Assembly (NCBI GenBank): GCA_022316685.1
Contig: JAKJHU010000855.1
Coordinates: 48,684 to 112,683 of the forward strand
DNA: 64,000 bases
DNA from: Progne subis subis
Lineage: Eukaryota > Chordata > Aves > Passeriformes > Hirundinidae
Reading direction: 5' to 3'
This document shows positions 23,441 through 35,600 of this stretch, one piece after another. The translations under genes were made by a program, and so were the position numbers. Within the stretch, counting starts at the first letter, position 1. Each line of letters begins with the position of its first letter. Below the pieces are notes generated by a model that saw only the letters and a program-made list of their open reading frames with translations, ran no database searches and had not been told where the DNA came from.

Positions 23441-26400
23441 GTGCGGCTGTTCGTTGCTGCGGAGGGGGTGGCACGGTGTTTCCCGAGGGGGCAGAGAAGG
23501 CTGAGCCTCCCGAGTCCCGTCGGGGCCGTCCCCCTGCTCCGTTTCCCTGCTGCCGGGTAAGAGATGCCGAGTGACAGCGCTTCCCCCACCCATCACATCC
23601 TGTTAGCAGGAGCTGGCCCGGGGGGAGCGGCACTGAGGCCCCTGACCATCCTCATCCTCATCCTCACAGCCTTTGCCGGTGACATCTGACACATCCCCGC
23701 AGCCAGGACTCATTCCCACCGCGGGTGGCAACCTGGGCCCTCCACCCAGCGGGAACGGTGCCTCTGCCCCCATCTCTGCCCCCCAGCCCCTCTCATGTTG
23801 AAGGGGGCACCGTGCCCAGCGCCCCCACACCGAGACTCCCGTGCTCCGAAAGCCGCTGCTCGCACGGGATCCTGCACACCCATCCCTGCTGCCCCAGCTG
23901 CCCGCCGGGGGCCGGGAAAGCGACGTTAATGACGGCAGAGCTACTTAGGGCAGCTCAGCCCCTCCGGAAGCAGCCCCCCGGAGCCCCCCGCGCCCCTCAG
24001 CCCGGTCAGGGGTTTCTCACGGGCATTTGTGCGTCCGCGGATGGGATGTGGCAGAGCCCGGGGCTGGGGAGCAGCCGGGGGACGTGAGCGGCCCCCGAGG
24101 CTCCGCCTCACCTTGGGCTCGGGGACCTGGTGGCAGCCCCGAGGGCCGCGGCTGTTTATTGCAAAGGAAATGAGGATTCCCATGGGCTGGGCGCTGGCAA
24201 GGGGCTGTGTTAGCGAGCGATGAGGGGAGATGGGGCTGGGAGGGCTGAAGCACCCACAGATTGTCTCCAGCTCTCCCAGGCGTGGGCTAAGCACTGGGGA
24301 TGGGGAATTTCGGGCTCCCCTTGTACCCAGCGAGGTTAAGCCAGAGGCTGGAGGTGTTCATTTTACCCCAGGGCTCAGCTGAGCACCCTCAGGAGATAAT
24401 TCCCGAGCCTATCTCCCCCAGCAGTGAAAAATCCCGTAATTTCCAGCTCGTGCTGTATGCAGGGGCATTTTTTTACCTGGTGATTCTTATGTCATCATCA
24501 CATGGCAGCTGAAACAGCTTTTCTCTCCCTCTTGCCTCCCCTGCTGATGTCTTCAGAGGGAGCTTCCTCACGCTGTGCAAGCCCATCCAGTTCCTCCCAC
24601 TCCCTGGGCTCCCTGTCACTTCCCCTGGGGACAGGGTGACACACGGGAGCGTGCGAGGCACAAAGGCAGCACCATTCAGGTCTGGAACCCCTCCTCACGC
24701 TCCCACCCACCACAGCCAGCGCTGGGGGTGGGCACAGGGCCGCAGCCCCCCCTCCCCAGCTCCTGGCAGGGCTGTGCCGTGGCTGATGAGCTTCCCAGAT
24801 GGACCCGGGGCACGCAGAGGGCTCAGGAGCTGCGGTGACCCATCATGACAACGCGGCATCAAAAGACATCACAACTCGGGCCAAGGCGTTTCCCCAGAAA
24901 CCAGAAATTCGGGAGCTGTGGGAGCTGAGCCCTCGCTGAATCCTTGTTGCCACCACCCTGAGAATGTCACCTTCACAGCCCTGTCCCCTGCTGCCACCAC
25001 GTGTGCCCAGCTCCGTGTGCCCCATTCCCAGGTGGGAGATGCACCCTTGGCTCCTACCTGTGTCCGGTTCCCTGCTCAGGATGGATGAGGGGAGCTCAGG
25101 TGGAGCAGGGGCTGGAGGAAGCCACGACCTGGTTGCTCTTCCAGTGCTCCAGCGAGTTTGGAGACATTCCCAGCTGCTCCAGGCCTTTGGGGGGTGATGG
25201 AGCAGGAAGATCCAGCAGGGCTCAGCCTGCTCCCTTTTTTGGTGGAGAAAGCTGCAGAAAGTGAAGCTATAAAAAAGAGTCAAACCCATCCAAGACGGCA
25301 CCAGAGTGCTGAGCAGCCACCCCCACGCCAGGGATGTGCAGGAGAGGCTCGTGGGGGACCAGCAGCCCAACTTTGGGGTTAAAATATGAGCTAAGAGACA
25401 TGGGCACGGCCTCACTCCAGCTGTGCTCGCACATCTGGCAGGGCCAGCCCTTCCCAGGCTCCCAGCAGCTGCCGCAAGCACAGGCAGCTCGTGCTGCAGC
25501 GCAGGCAGGGAGGGCGGGTTGGGGTTTGCTCCCCTTCCCTGGTGTGAGCAGCCCTGGTCCTGCTGGCAGCAGAAGGGCCCAGATCTGGCTCCAAGCACTT
25601 GCCCTTGGCCATCACACAGGTGAGAGAGCTGGCAGCACTCACAGCAGAACCAGAGCCGGTCCCAAACCACCCGCTCTGCAGCTCCTGCTCCAGCTCTGGT
25701 GCCAAAACCATGGGGGTTTTGCCAGATAGGAGGAGGGAAGGAGGCTGCTGCAAACCCAAAACCTCCCCTGGGCACCCTGAACCCCAAGTGCCCTGCCTGG
25801 GGCACAGCTGGGAGCTGCCATTCCCCCACAGCCCATCCCAGGGATGGGGCTCTGCTCTCAATGCCTTACTGCAGCGCCCACAATGGGACCACGAGTGCTG
25901 AGGCACCTCCTCCTGCAGCACCCTGGGACCACCGGGCCATGGGGAGGGCTGGCAGCTCCACTTATGGGCCTGGGTTACATTTAAATGAGAAACCTCAGCC
26001 CTGGCTTGGGGGATTTTGTTTCCTTGGAAGCGGGAGCAGGCAGGAAATGAAGAAAACACGGCCCTGCTGTAAGTGTTTTACCAAATGCCGGAGGCAGCGG
26101 GAGGCATTTCCCGGCACAGCTCGGCCTCGAGCATCATCCCCGGCCACCACCTCGGCCACGGCTCTGGAGGCATCGGATGGTGCTGCCCAGGGAGGGAGGG
26201 AGGTCTGAAAGGGCAAAGCTCACGGAGAGGGGGTCAGCAGCCTGCAATTTCATCCCTGTCGCCGCGTGTGACGCAGAAGGCGGCTTCGTGCCACCAGCTC
26301 ATGGCTGTGCGGGGACCTGGGGCCAGCAGGACCCTCTGCTCTGCACAGGAAGCTCCCAGAGGACCAGGCTTCCACGCTGGCTCAGGGCTGGGGCTTTGTC

Positions 26401-28410
26401 TGACTGGATGGGGCGAGTAATTCAGCCCTGGCCACATCCCCAGCTCCTGCCTTCAGCCCTGGCCGTGCCGGCACTGGCCTTTGCAGAGCGGCTGAGCCCG
26501 GCGCAGAGCTGCTGCCCTGCCAGACTGCAGAAACTTGAGCTCCAAATAACATAATTCCTCTGGCACCCCGTGGTTATTTGTGAGCTGCTGTGAGCAGATG
26601 GAAGAGTTACAGATAAAGCCATCCGCAGCACGGGAGCCGATTGCCTTCCCCACACAACCGCGTAGGCAACGGCAAAGGCAGGGAGGAGGAGAGAAAAAAA
26701 CCCACCAGGCAGCGAGAGAGCGAGAGAGAGAGGAGTCAGCCATTTCTGAGGGGCTGAGCTGCCATCTCAGCACACCTACGTGTGAGGAACGGGGACTTTC
26801 TGCTGGCACTGGGCCCTCCCCAGGATGCTGGAAGAGGGTAGTGCTCTCCCACCACCCATGGCTGCTTGGCCAGGGACAGCAGCGCGAGTCGGGGGTGACA
26901 TTGGCACGGCAGAGCGCTGCCACACACTGGGAGAGCAGGCTGTTAACGCTGATCTGAGCTGGCAGCGCCTGCACTTGCTTCGGTCCCAGAGGGGGAATTA
27001 AGGGAGAGAAGCTGACGTCAGTGGTGGAAAGGACACGCAGCCCACTCGTCCAAGGCAGCATCTTCTGGGTGTTGCTAACACCACCTTGAAGGAGAAAATT
27101 AAAGAGGTCTTTGGAGACAGGGGGCTCCTCTGAAGGCGCAGCCCGGCCAGCTGTGATCCTGTGCCGAGTCATGTGGAAGAGACAGACGGGCACGGAGAGG
27201 GATCAAAGGCCGGGGCCAAGGTCGCTGTGCCAAGGCTGCGGAGCTGAGGTGACACCGCCCCAGCTGTGGCAGCAAAGTGCTGCTCACGCACAGGGCTGGG
27301 GCTCACAAAGTCAATCCCTGCTGGCTTCTCCTCCCTGCACAGAGCTAAAACAGCCTCCAGGAGCTTCCCGGCTCTGTGGAGGGTGGGAGCGTGGGGCCCT
27401 GTGGGTTACTCAGGAAGCCAGACCTGGGACTAAGATTTCCATGTTGTTCACGGGGTTAAACCAGCACAGAACTCACCAACACCCCCACAAACCCTGACGA
27501 TGATTTCCAAGGGCTGTCACTCCAAAGGCGTTGTCCTGCACCCCAGAAAAGCAGAGGCACCACCTGGCCACACCCATCCAAAGGCAGCTCCAGTTGCTCC
27601 TCCCAGGCTCCAGCTGGAGCCAAGAGCTGGGACATGCAGCTCGAGGGAGTGTGGAAGCCCCAGAGCTCCCTCCTTCCCCTGCCCTCTGTGCCCCAGCACG
27701 ACTAAAGGCCTTGCTTGTTCAGGAGCTGGCAAGGCCAATTAATCTAATGAGGTTTTGCAGCCAGGGACCATTGTCAGCCAAGAAAGGCACAGTGCTGCGG
27801 AGCGAGGCACCGGTGTCTCCTAAAGCCAAGGGAATTTGGCAGAGCAAAGCCCGTGGTAAAAGCAGGCACGAGAAGCAGCAGGGACAGAGCCTTTTGTTGC
27901 TTTTCACCGACCAGCAAGAAAACAGAGCCTCACGGAGCGAGGCCAGACGAGGCACCTGAGCTCAGGGCCAGCAGCCACGGCTGCCAGGCACATCCACTGC
28001 ACGAGGGACCTGGAGCTGCGAAATGGAGGCAAAGAGCTGCTGCAGCCCCTTCCCAGCCCAGCTGCAGCAACTCTGCTCTGCAAGATGGAGCCTGGATTAA
28101 TTTCCTATAGTAGGGAGTGCTGGAGGGAGGCTGGAGGCGGCTTCCTCGATGCTGCGACCCCCAAATTCCCACTGTTAACAGCCCTCAGCCCGCTTTGGCA
28201 CGGAAAAGGTGCCTGTGCTGATGGTGTTTGCCAGACAGCTCGGGATGCAGCAGCTTTCCTCAGCCTCCATGGACACTGGGAGGTGTCCCTGACCATGGAA
28301 TGGGATGAACTTTAAGGTCTCTTCCAGCCCAAACCGTGCCACGACTCCAGTCACACACAGAGCCACTGTGCCAGGCCCAGGCTCACACCCCCCACAGTAA
28401 CACACACACA
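23441..28410. other. GPR3-WASF2 intergenic region, no gene recognised
   Basis: The two flanking genes converge here. Several open frames occur (for example minus 25829-24843, 328 codons), but none shows a known domain, a splice pattern or homology I recognise. A/T-richer patches at 24440-24530 and 26530-26620 interrupt the GC-rich background and could be regulatory. Confidence 0.55.
28270..28350 (+). mobile_element. CR1 LINE 3'-end fragment
   Basis: GTGTCCCTGACCATGGAATG followed by GATGAACTTTAAGGTCTC and TTCCAGCCCAAACCGTGCC is a diverged avian CR1 tail, just past the WASF2 3' end. Confidence 0.85.
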
Positions 28411-28434
28411 CAGGCAGTGACTGGATAGAAAGGT

Positions 28435-28440
28435 TTTATC
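28435..28440 (-). terminator. WASF2: Candidate WASF2 distal poly(A) signal (GATAAA)
   Basis: TTTATC here reads GATAAA on the minus strand. It follows a long A/T-rich stretch, and the sequence downstream (CTTTCTATCCAGTCACTGCCTGTGTGTG) is GT-rich. A canonical minus AATAAA at 28740-28745 is an alternative end. Confidence 0.45.
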
Positions 28441-29373
28441 AAGTTTTAAAAAAGAATCAAAAAAAAAAAAAAAGGAAAAATTATTACTTCTTTTTATACA
28501 TGTACATTACAAAATATTTGCAATTGGGATCTTCATCCAGGGGTTACCGAGCTGATTATTAAAAACAACAAAACAAAGCAGCAGGAAATCTGGCTTATAC
28601 AGCAACCGACAAGGGAAAAGCACAGACATTACATGGGAATACAGAAGGCAGGAAGTCTGCATTGGGATGTGCAAGTATGGACCAGGGGCAGGCTCTGCCC
28701 CCCACACCGCTGCCTCCCTGCAGAGTTCGGCCATCAGTGTTTATTTTGCAGGGGTAAAAAAAAAAACAAAAAAACCAACAACAACAAAACCTGACAAATC
28801 TACAGTATTTTGCTCAGAAGTTTGGGGTTTTTCATCCTTTTTTTCTTCTTTCTAAGCAGAGTTTCACTGCTGAAACTCCTTTGGTCTGAAGTGAGGAACC
28901 CCCTGCACCCTGAGAGTATCCATCAAACGTCGCCCTTCTGACCCCCAGCCTGCCTGGGTCCAGGGAGGGCACGTCCCATCCCTCCTCTCCCACCTCATCT
29001 CCTGCTCAGCAATAAACCCCTAAGATACAAGTGGAATAATTACTCTTATAAATATATTTATATCATGTAGGAAAATAAGGCACTTCAGGAGGGGTTACAG
29101 CTCGTCTAATTCTATGACATTCTAATCAGGAAGAAAAATGGGTTAGTTTCTGAAGTGAATTAAAATGAATGTTAATACAGTAATAAAAACATCGGATCCA
29201 CTTCCACTTCAAGGTTTTGTTTAGAAAGGAAGAGAAGAAAGCACCCCCCGAAATCCAACAGCAGTGAAACCTGACCCGGGGCAGCTGCATCTGCCCTGCC
29301 AGGCAGCTCTGTCCCAAAGCCCCTCCAGGGCAGGGATTCCAGAAGAAACAACGTTAAATAAGTTCATGTTCTG

Positions 29374-29399
29374 AAAAAAAAAAAAAAAAAAAAAAAAAA
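29374..29399. repeat. A-homopolymer, 26 nt
   Basis: Uninterrupted A-run inside the presumed WASF2 3' UTR (poly-U in the mRNA). Confidence 0.9.
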
Positions 29400-32300
29400 T
29401 CCAATCTACCCTTTCCCTGAAATGACACTGCACGATCCCTCAGCCATCTGGGACCTCCGGGAGCCCCTTCCCTGGCTCTGGCTTGGTGCTCTGGCTCTGA
29501 TAAGGAGAGGAGAACAGTGAAGGTCACCGGCTGCGGCTCCGGGCTGAGCCCGGGGAGCCGGGACGAGGCTTTCCCAGCCAGGGGAAGGGGGGCGGCGGGG
29601 GAGAGGCTGCCGGGAGCAGCAGCCAAGCACTGCGGGCGAGGACACCGGGAGAATGTTTAACCAGGGAAGGGAAGGGAAGGGAAGGGATGGCGGCCGTGCC
29701 TGCCCGGACTTGCCAGCGGCTCCCAGGATGGGTGAAACGGCTGCAAGGGAGAGCTGGAAGCCGCTGGTGGGGAGCGGCGGATCCTGCCCTGGGCTTCGGG
29801 AAATGCTCGAGGTTCCCCACGAGAGGGGAGGAAGGAGGGAGAGCCCATGATAGGAGGGCAGAGGTGGTAGGGCAGCCCTGCACTTCCAGCACAGCTGCTC
29901 TGTCTTGCAAAGGTTGGTTTTGGCACCTCTCCTCCTCCCCTACTGTTCTTAAAAACACTGAGCTCACTTGGTGGCCCCGAGCTCTGTGATTTTGAGACCA
30001 TACTCAGAGATGTGGCCCCTCTCTGGAGCAGCTGTTTCTCAGGGATCCCCACACAGGCTAAGCCTGATGGGCAATCAAAGATTTAGGAAAAAAAAACCAA
30101 GAACAACAACAAAAAAAAAGAGCAGGAATCAAAGGAGATTTCAAAAACACTCCGCCAACCAACCTCCCGTACCTGTCCACAACCCTTCTGTTTAGGATCC
30201 TGCAGTTTTGATTCCTGCCCTGGGATGGGATTTGGGAGCAGAGGGTGTTTCCAGCAGGCTTGCAGGGATAAGGCAGCGTCCCTCCTGCTGCTCAGAGCCA
30301 CCTCCACCCGCGGCCGTGCCCACACAGCAGCATCCTTGTGCAACAGGCAGTGTGAGGGACGTGTCCCAGCACCCCGGGCACGGCCCTGCCTCACACACCA
30401 ATCCACGGGGGCTCAGGGAACATGGCACTTTTTGGTATTTCAGGCAACAGGAATACTTGCTCCCCTTTCCCAACAAGGGCTAAGCCTAGTTAAGGCAATC
30501 TCACATTTAGCCAGGTTTGGCTTTTGCTGGCTCCACGCTTCCCTGTGTGATCCTGCTGTCAGCCTGGGTTAGCTCAGGGCCCGTTTTTCCCAGGAACTCG
30601 TCTCTGGAACTTGTCAGCCGGAGGAGGATGCTCTCAGAAAGAGCAGCAGAACGATGCAGGGCCTCTCTCATCCCCTCACCCAGCTTGCAGCAACCATCCC
30701 TTCCCATTTCCAAGTCTCTCCACCGCACCACGGCTCAGTTGCACTCCAGGGGTTTGCTCCCTCTTCCAGAACCTGGCAGAAGTGCTGCTCCGATGTTCCC
30801 AGCCCATCGGGATGCCTGACTGCCCACGCCCTCTGCATCCTGCCTGCAGACAAAACCCGATGGTGCAGCCATCCAGGGGATCTTTGGGGCCTCAGCTTGA
30901 TCTGCACGCCTGAGCCCATCCTCCAGGCCATCTCTGCCCTGGCTAAGATTAACACACACACGCACAAGGAATCAGTAAGAACTCGATGGCACAAGCTGAA
31001 GCGATCAATCAACTCCCAAGCAGGATTTCCAGCAAGCCTCGGGCAGGGCCCAGTGTTCCAGGTATCAGCAACATCATTAAAAGAGGCGAGGCAGGGAAGA
31101 GAGACAGGCACAGGCTGGTGAAATACTTTAGGAAAGGCAAAAAAGATGGGAGAGTTGGTCTTAGTGGGACACGCATCCCACAACAGCTGGACCCATAACC
31201 TCCAAAAGGCTTTGGAATTGCTTTCTGCATGACCCTTAGTGAGTCACGTCCAAATTAAAATACACATCAGGGCTATCTGGGTTAGATTTCCAAGATATGC
31301 TCATATTCTTTGTAAGGTAACATTAAACAGCGATAAAACCGAGGTCAGCTAGTTCAAATTCCCCATTTTCCCCTGCCAGTATTGGATCTATAGTGAGCAG
31401 CCAGGGAATTAATTCACAGGGTTAGTGAGGAGAAAAAAAAACCGTTCTCTTAAAATTAATGAATGAATTATAACAAAATTAGGGTAGGTTAGGTCTGATG
31501 TAACTGATGGGCAACTCAGTTCACACACACGATGTTTTTAGGCACACAAACTCCCCTCCCTAGGGGGAAGGGAGAAGAAGCAAAGGCAATACCAGCATTT
31601 AAGTCCCTGTGTTAAAAGTCACCCCGTTAAAAAAAGCACCTCTCAAACTGCCCTGGCAGGCCAAAGACCACCACAGTGCCTGGTGTTCAGAGAACACCTC
31701 CCCACCCCATCTCCCCGTCTTAGGCACTGGATTTGGAATTTTAAAACACAATCTCAGCATGAATTGGAGAAAATCAGCCCGGCGAGGTCTGGCCACGGCT
31801 CAGAGCTGACCACAGATGTGTCTCAGTGGGGCAGTGGCTCTGCTTTCCCGAGAGTGGGAAGCTGAGCAAGCATCCTGCCCTGGTTTTACATCCCTCTGTG
31901 CAAGTCTCCCCTTGGCAAAGCAGTCCAGGAGATTTGAGGAAGGTAAAGGCAGCTTCTAAAATAAAAAAGTCCCTCCTTACACTGCACCCAAGGCACTCAG
32001 CAGCCTTGGACTGGGAAGTCCACCCCACACAGGGTGATCTGGAATTAATACTCGGGGGTCAGGGGGGAAAAGAATTGTGCACTATTGCCAAAACCCTGAT
32101 TATTTGACAGTGGGATGCAGCAGAGAATTGACATTTAAAGCCCATTTTCTTGCAGCACTACCAGTATTCACTGGCAAGGAAGAGCCATCAGATCAACTGT
32201 CTGCTGTTGCACTGAGAAAACCAGCTGAAAACGTCCTTCATCCAAAAGGCCACACGGCCACAACAGGATCATCCATCTTTACTTTAAAAATCCCTCAGGA

Positions 32301-32624
32301 TGGAGGGTTTATATGTGCTCTGCCCGGTGGCATCAAAAATCTGGAGGTTTAGCTCTCTTTTAAATAAGCAACCGTTACACCCCCTCCAGCTAAATCCCAG
32401 CGCCGCATCCTCCGTGTGTGTGAGGAGACCTTTTGGAAAGGCAGAGCACGGAGTCCTGCCAAAGCTGGAGGGGGAGGGAGAGGGGAGATATGCTGCTGGT
32501 TGTCTGAAAAACCCTTGGCACATCTTTGGTTACAGGATGAAAAGGATGTGGTGCGAAGGTTTGGCCACCTGATTCTGGAAGAAGCAAACCCAGGAGAGGA
32601 GGGAAGGAGGGGATGGGAGCGTGG

Positions 32625-35600
32625 CTAATCCGACCATTCATCCTCGTCGAACTCGGAGGAGTCGTCCTCCGAGTCGCTGTACTCCACGGCGATGCGGCGC
32701 GACAGGATGGTGGCCACGTCATTGCCCACCACATCCCGCTTCTCCTGCTCCCGTTGCTCCTCCACCTTGCGCAGCTGGAAGCCTGTTGGGAAGAAGGGAA
32801 GCGAGGGGATCACTGCTGAGGCCTTGGTTACACTGAGATCTCCCTTGGTCACAGGGCTCTGAGCGAGGCAGGCTGGGAGTGCTGGGATAACGCTGACGGT
32901 GACAGCCAGGACGGGTTGGGTGGGCAGGTGGAACGGGAAGCAAATCCCTTCTGTGCCCCTCCAGAGGGTAGCCCCACTGCTGTGCGTTCCCCAACAAAGC
33001 TGGATCACGCCAATTCCGGCGCTGCCGTCTCGGAAAGCGGCGGGGGAAGCATAAAACCCAGCAAGGTGCTGATGAGGGTGGGCAGACAAGGAGGGACCAC
33101 GAGGGACAAGCCTTGAGCAGCAAGGCAGCCACGCCACTCCCAGGAGAAGCTCCCAAGGGTTTTCCAGAGGCAAAGGAGAGCGCTGGCACGGAAACACAAG
33201 CTTACCTTGCCGAATAGCTGAAAGCAGATCGCTCCTGGCATCGCTAACCGCAGGCAAGGATGACTTGGGCTTGGATGTGGAGGTGTCGGAGGGTGGAGGA
33301 GGGGGTGGGGGGCCATCCAGGCCGCCGGGAGCCAAGGGAGGTGGGCCCGGAGGGGGCGGGGGCGGGGGCGGCGGCGGAGCAATCCCACTGCCCGGCTGCG
33401 ACAGCGGAGCTGGGAGAACGCTGCCGTAGTCGGCTGCTGGGGGAGGCGGGGGAGGCGGAGGGGCAGCAAACTCGGGGTGAGGGGGGAAAGAAGGGGGAGA
33501 GGGTGGCGGGGGCGTTCCCGGGGAGGGGAAGCCCATGGGAGGTGGTGGAGGGGGGGTGTTTTCCATCAGTGGGGGTGGCGGAGGAGGAGCTGGAGGGGGA
33601 GCAAAGCCCGGCCTGGCTGCCGAGGGGGATCCGATCGGAGGAGCTGGTGGTGGGTGGCTCGGGCTGACCAGGCTGGATCGTTTGGGCCCTCCAGAACCAG
33701 AACCTCTTTGGTTGTCTACAGGATAGCTGTGGCAACAGAAAGAGAGAGACAGGGAATTAGCCCCGAGGCCAGATCAGACTGTACAGTCTCCGTGTTAATG
33801 CAAATCATGTGTGTTTGCTGCAGTCCAGACAAAAAAAATCCAAGTTCCAGCTTTAACTGATGTTTCCATGAGACCTCACTCCTTGGTTTTAGTTCACTCA
33901 CACTGTTTCTTTTGGCCTACACCTCCAGAACAAAGGAAAGCTTCTAGGGATGGCAGGAATGCTGACCTCCATCCCATCTCACGGGCTGACAAGAACGTGA
34001 GCCACCTCACCTCCGTCAGTGGCCGGGTGGGCACATCCGAGCTCGGAGCAGGCTCCCGGCTCCAGAGCTCCTGGAGCTCACCAAGGTCAGGCCCGGGACA
34101 CACCAGGCAGGGATCAGGGATGTCTGTCAGGATAAACTGCACGAGGAGGGTGGAGGTGCCAGGTCAGCACGCTCTGAACACCTGCTGGGAACAGATCTCC
34201 TCCCTGGATTCCACGGCTCGGAGCTGGAGTGCAGCAGCCACGTCTCAGAGCTCGCCGTGGGGAGTGAAGCGGAGGACATTGGAACCCAACGTGCTCATAT
34301 GGAAAACATCAATGCATGAGGGACTGAATCTCCCATCGTGGAGGTTCATCCCACAGGACTCCAGTGCCCGTGTGACAACCTGTGCAAGGGAAGCCCCAAA
34401 CTGACACCTCCTTCCATGGCAAGACAGAAAAACAAGGTGCATTTGCCACAAAAACATCACCATTTTTAACAGTGCTGATCCAAAACAGATTTCTGAAGAT
34501 CAAATCTGCCTCCCAGGGTTCCTTAAAAACAACCATCAAAACAAAACCAGAGAGGGGAGATCTGTGGGGTTGGGCAAAGATCTAAGCAACTGCATAAGGC
34601 AGTGAGAGCTTTATCTGAGAGCTCGTGCCTGCTCTGCCCGAGAGGCACAGGCTGCAGAGTGCAGTGCTGGGTCTCTCTGACACATCAGAAGAGCTTTAAC
34701 TGCAGCACTGCTGCCTTTGGATAAGATGGAGAGAAGCCAAGCAGCCCTGTCTATCAGACAGACTTTCTCTTGTTCCTCTTGACTCTGTTTTAATGTCTTT
34801 AGAAAAAAAGAAAAAGTCCACTCTTGTTTTGCCCTTTGCGTCTTGAGCCATTGCTGGACCATAGCTCTCTTCTCTGGAGGTGCCTGGGAGTCACCATTTC
34901 ATTCAATCCGAAGTAAATGACCTGAACTTGTACCCAAGTCTCTGGGAAGGAGGCAGCTGCTGTGCTCAAGTCCTTGAAATTTAAATACATCTCCATCTCC
35001 AGTGCCCACATCGTGCATTTCTCACAGATCAGAGCAAAAGAGGTTAAACAAGCTGTTCTTTGCAAAGCTCTGTCATGGAATATCCTGAGTAGGAAGGGAC
35101 TCACAAGGATCATCGTGTTCAACCCCTGGCCCTGCACAGGACACCCCCAAGAATTCCACCATGTGCCTCAGAGCGTTGTCCAAGTGGAACATAAGGAACA
35201 GCAGTCCACGCTACGGAACAACCGCATTGGAAAACCACAGCCACGGAGCCAAACCGTTCATTGGGACACCGCTGTGGAATAAATCTGCTCGAGTTCTCCC
35301 CTTCTGCCTGGGAATGGTGACAGTGGCTGGGATCCATGGAGAGCTGTGCTGCCTGTGCCTCTGTCCCTGCCTGCAGTTGCACGCTCTTTGCAGACAGGAG
35401 CGTTCTGGTTCCCATACAACGCCCATTAGGAAGCTCTGCTGAACTATCTCAGCCTGTCTCATGTCATCCTTTTACACCACCTACAACTCCTCGGTGACAG
35501 AAGGGATCCCGTAGGCTTACCTAAATTCCACCGGGGGTGGAGGCAGGCTGTCATCTGGGAATGAGGGAGGTGGTGGCACAATAGAGTCAGTCTGTGGCGG

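Larger units (their letters stand above)
28420..32624 (-). other. WASF2: WASF2 3' UTR, about 4.2 kb
   Basis: No coding exon fits beyond the WASF2 stop. The stretch is A/T-richer than the surrounding DNA and carries A-runs at 28458-28473, 28748-28760 and 29374-29399. A long 3' UTR is typical of vertebrate WASF2. The exact end is inferred from poly(A)-like signals. Confidence 0.55.

Noticed and set aside
24843..25829. 328-codon minus-strand frame between GPR3 and WASF2
   Set aside because: Its length is notable, but the translation shows no domain, signal peptide or membrane pattern I recognise. GC-rich composition can explain the missing stops. I left it unannotated.
33260..33667. Gly/Arg-rich plus-strand frame opposite WASF2 exon 8
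   Set aside because: It is the complement of the WASF2 poly-proline coding sequence.
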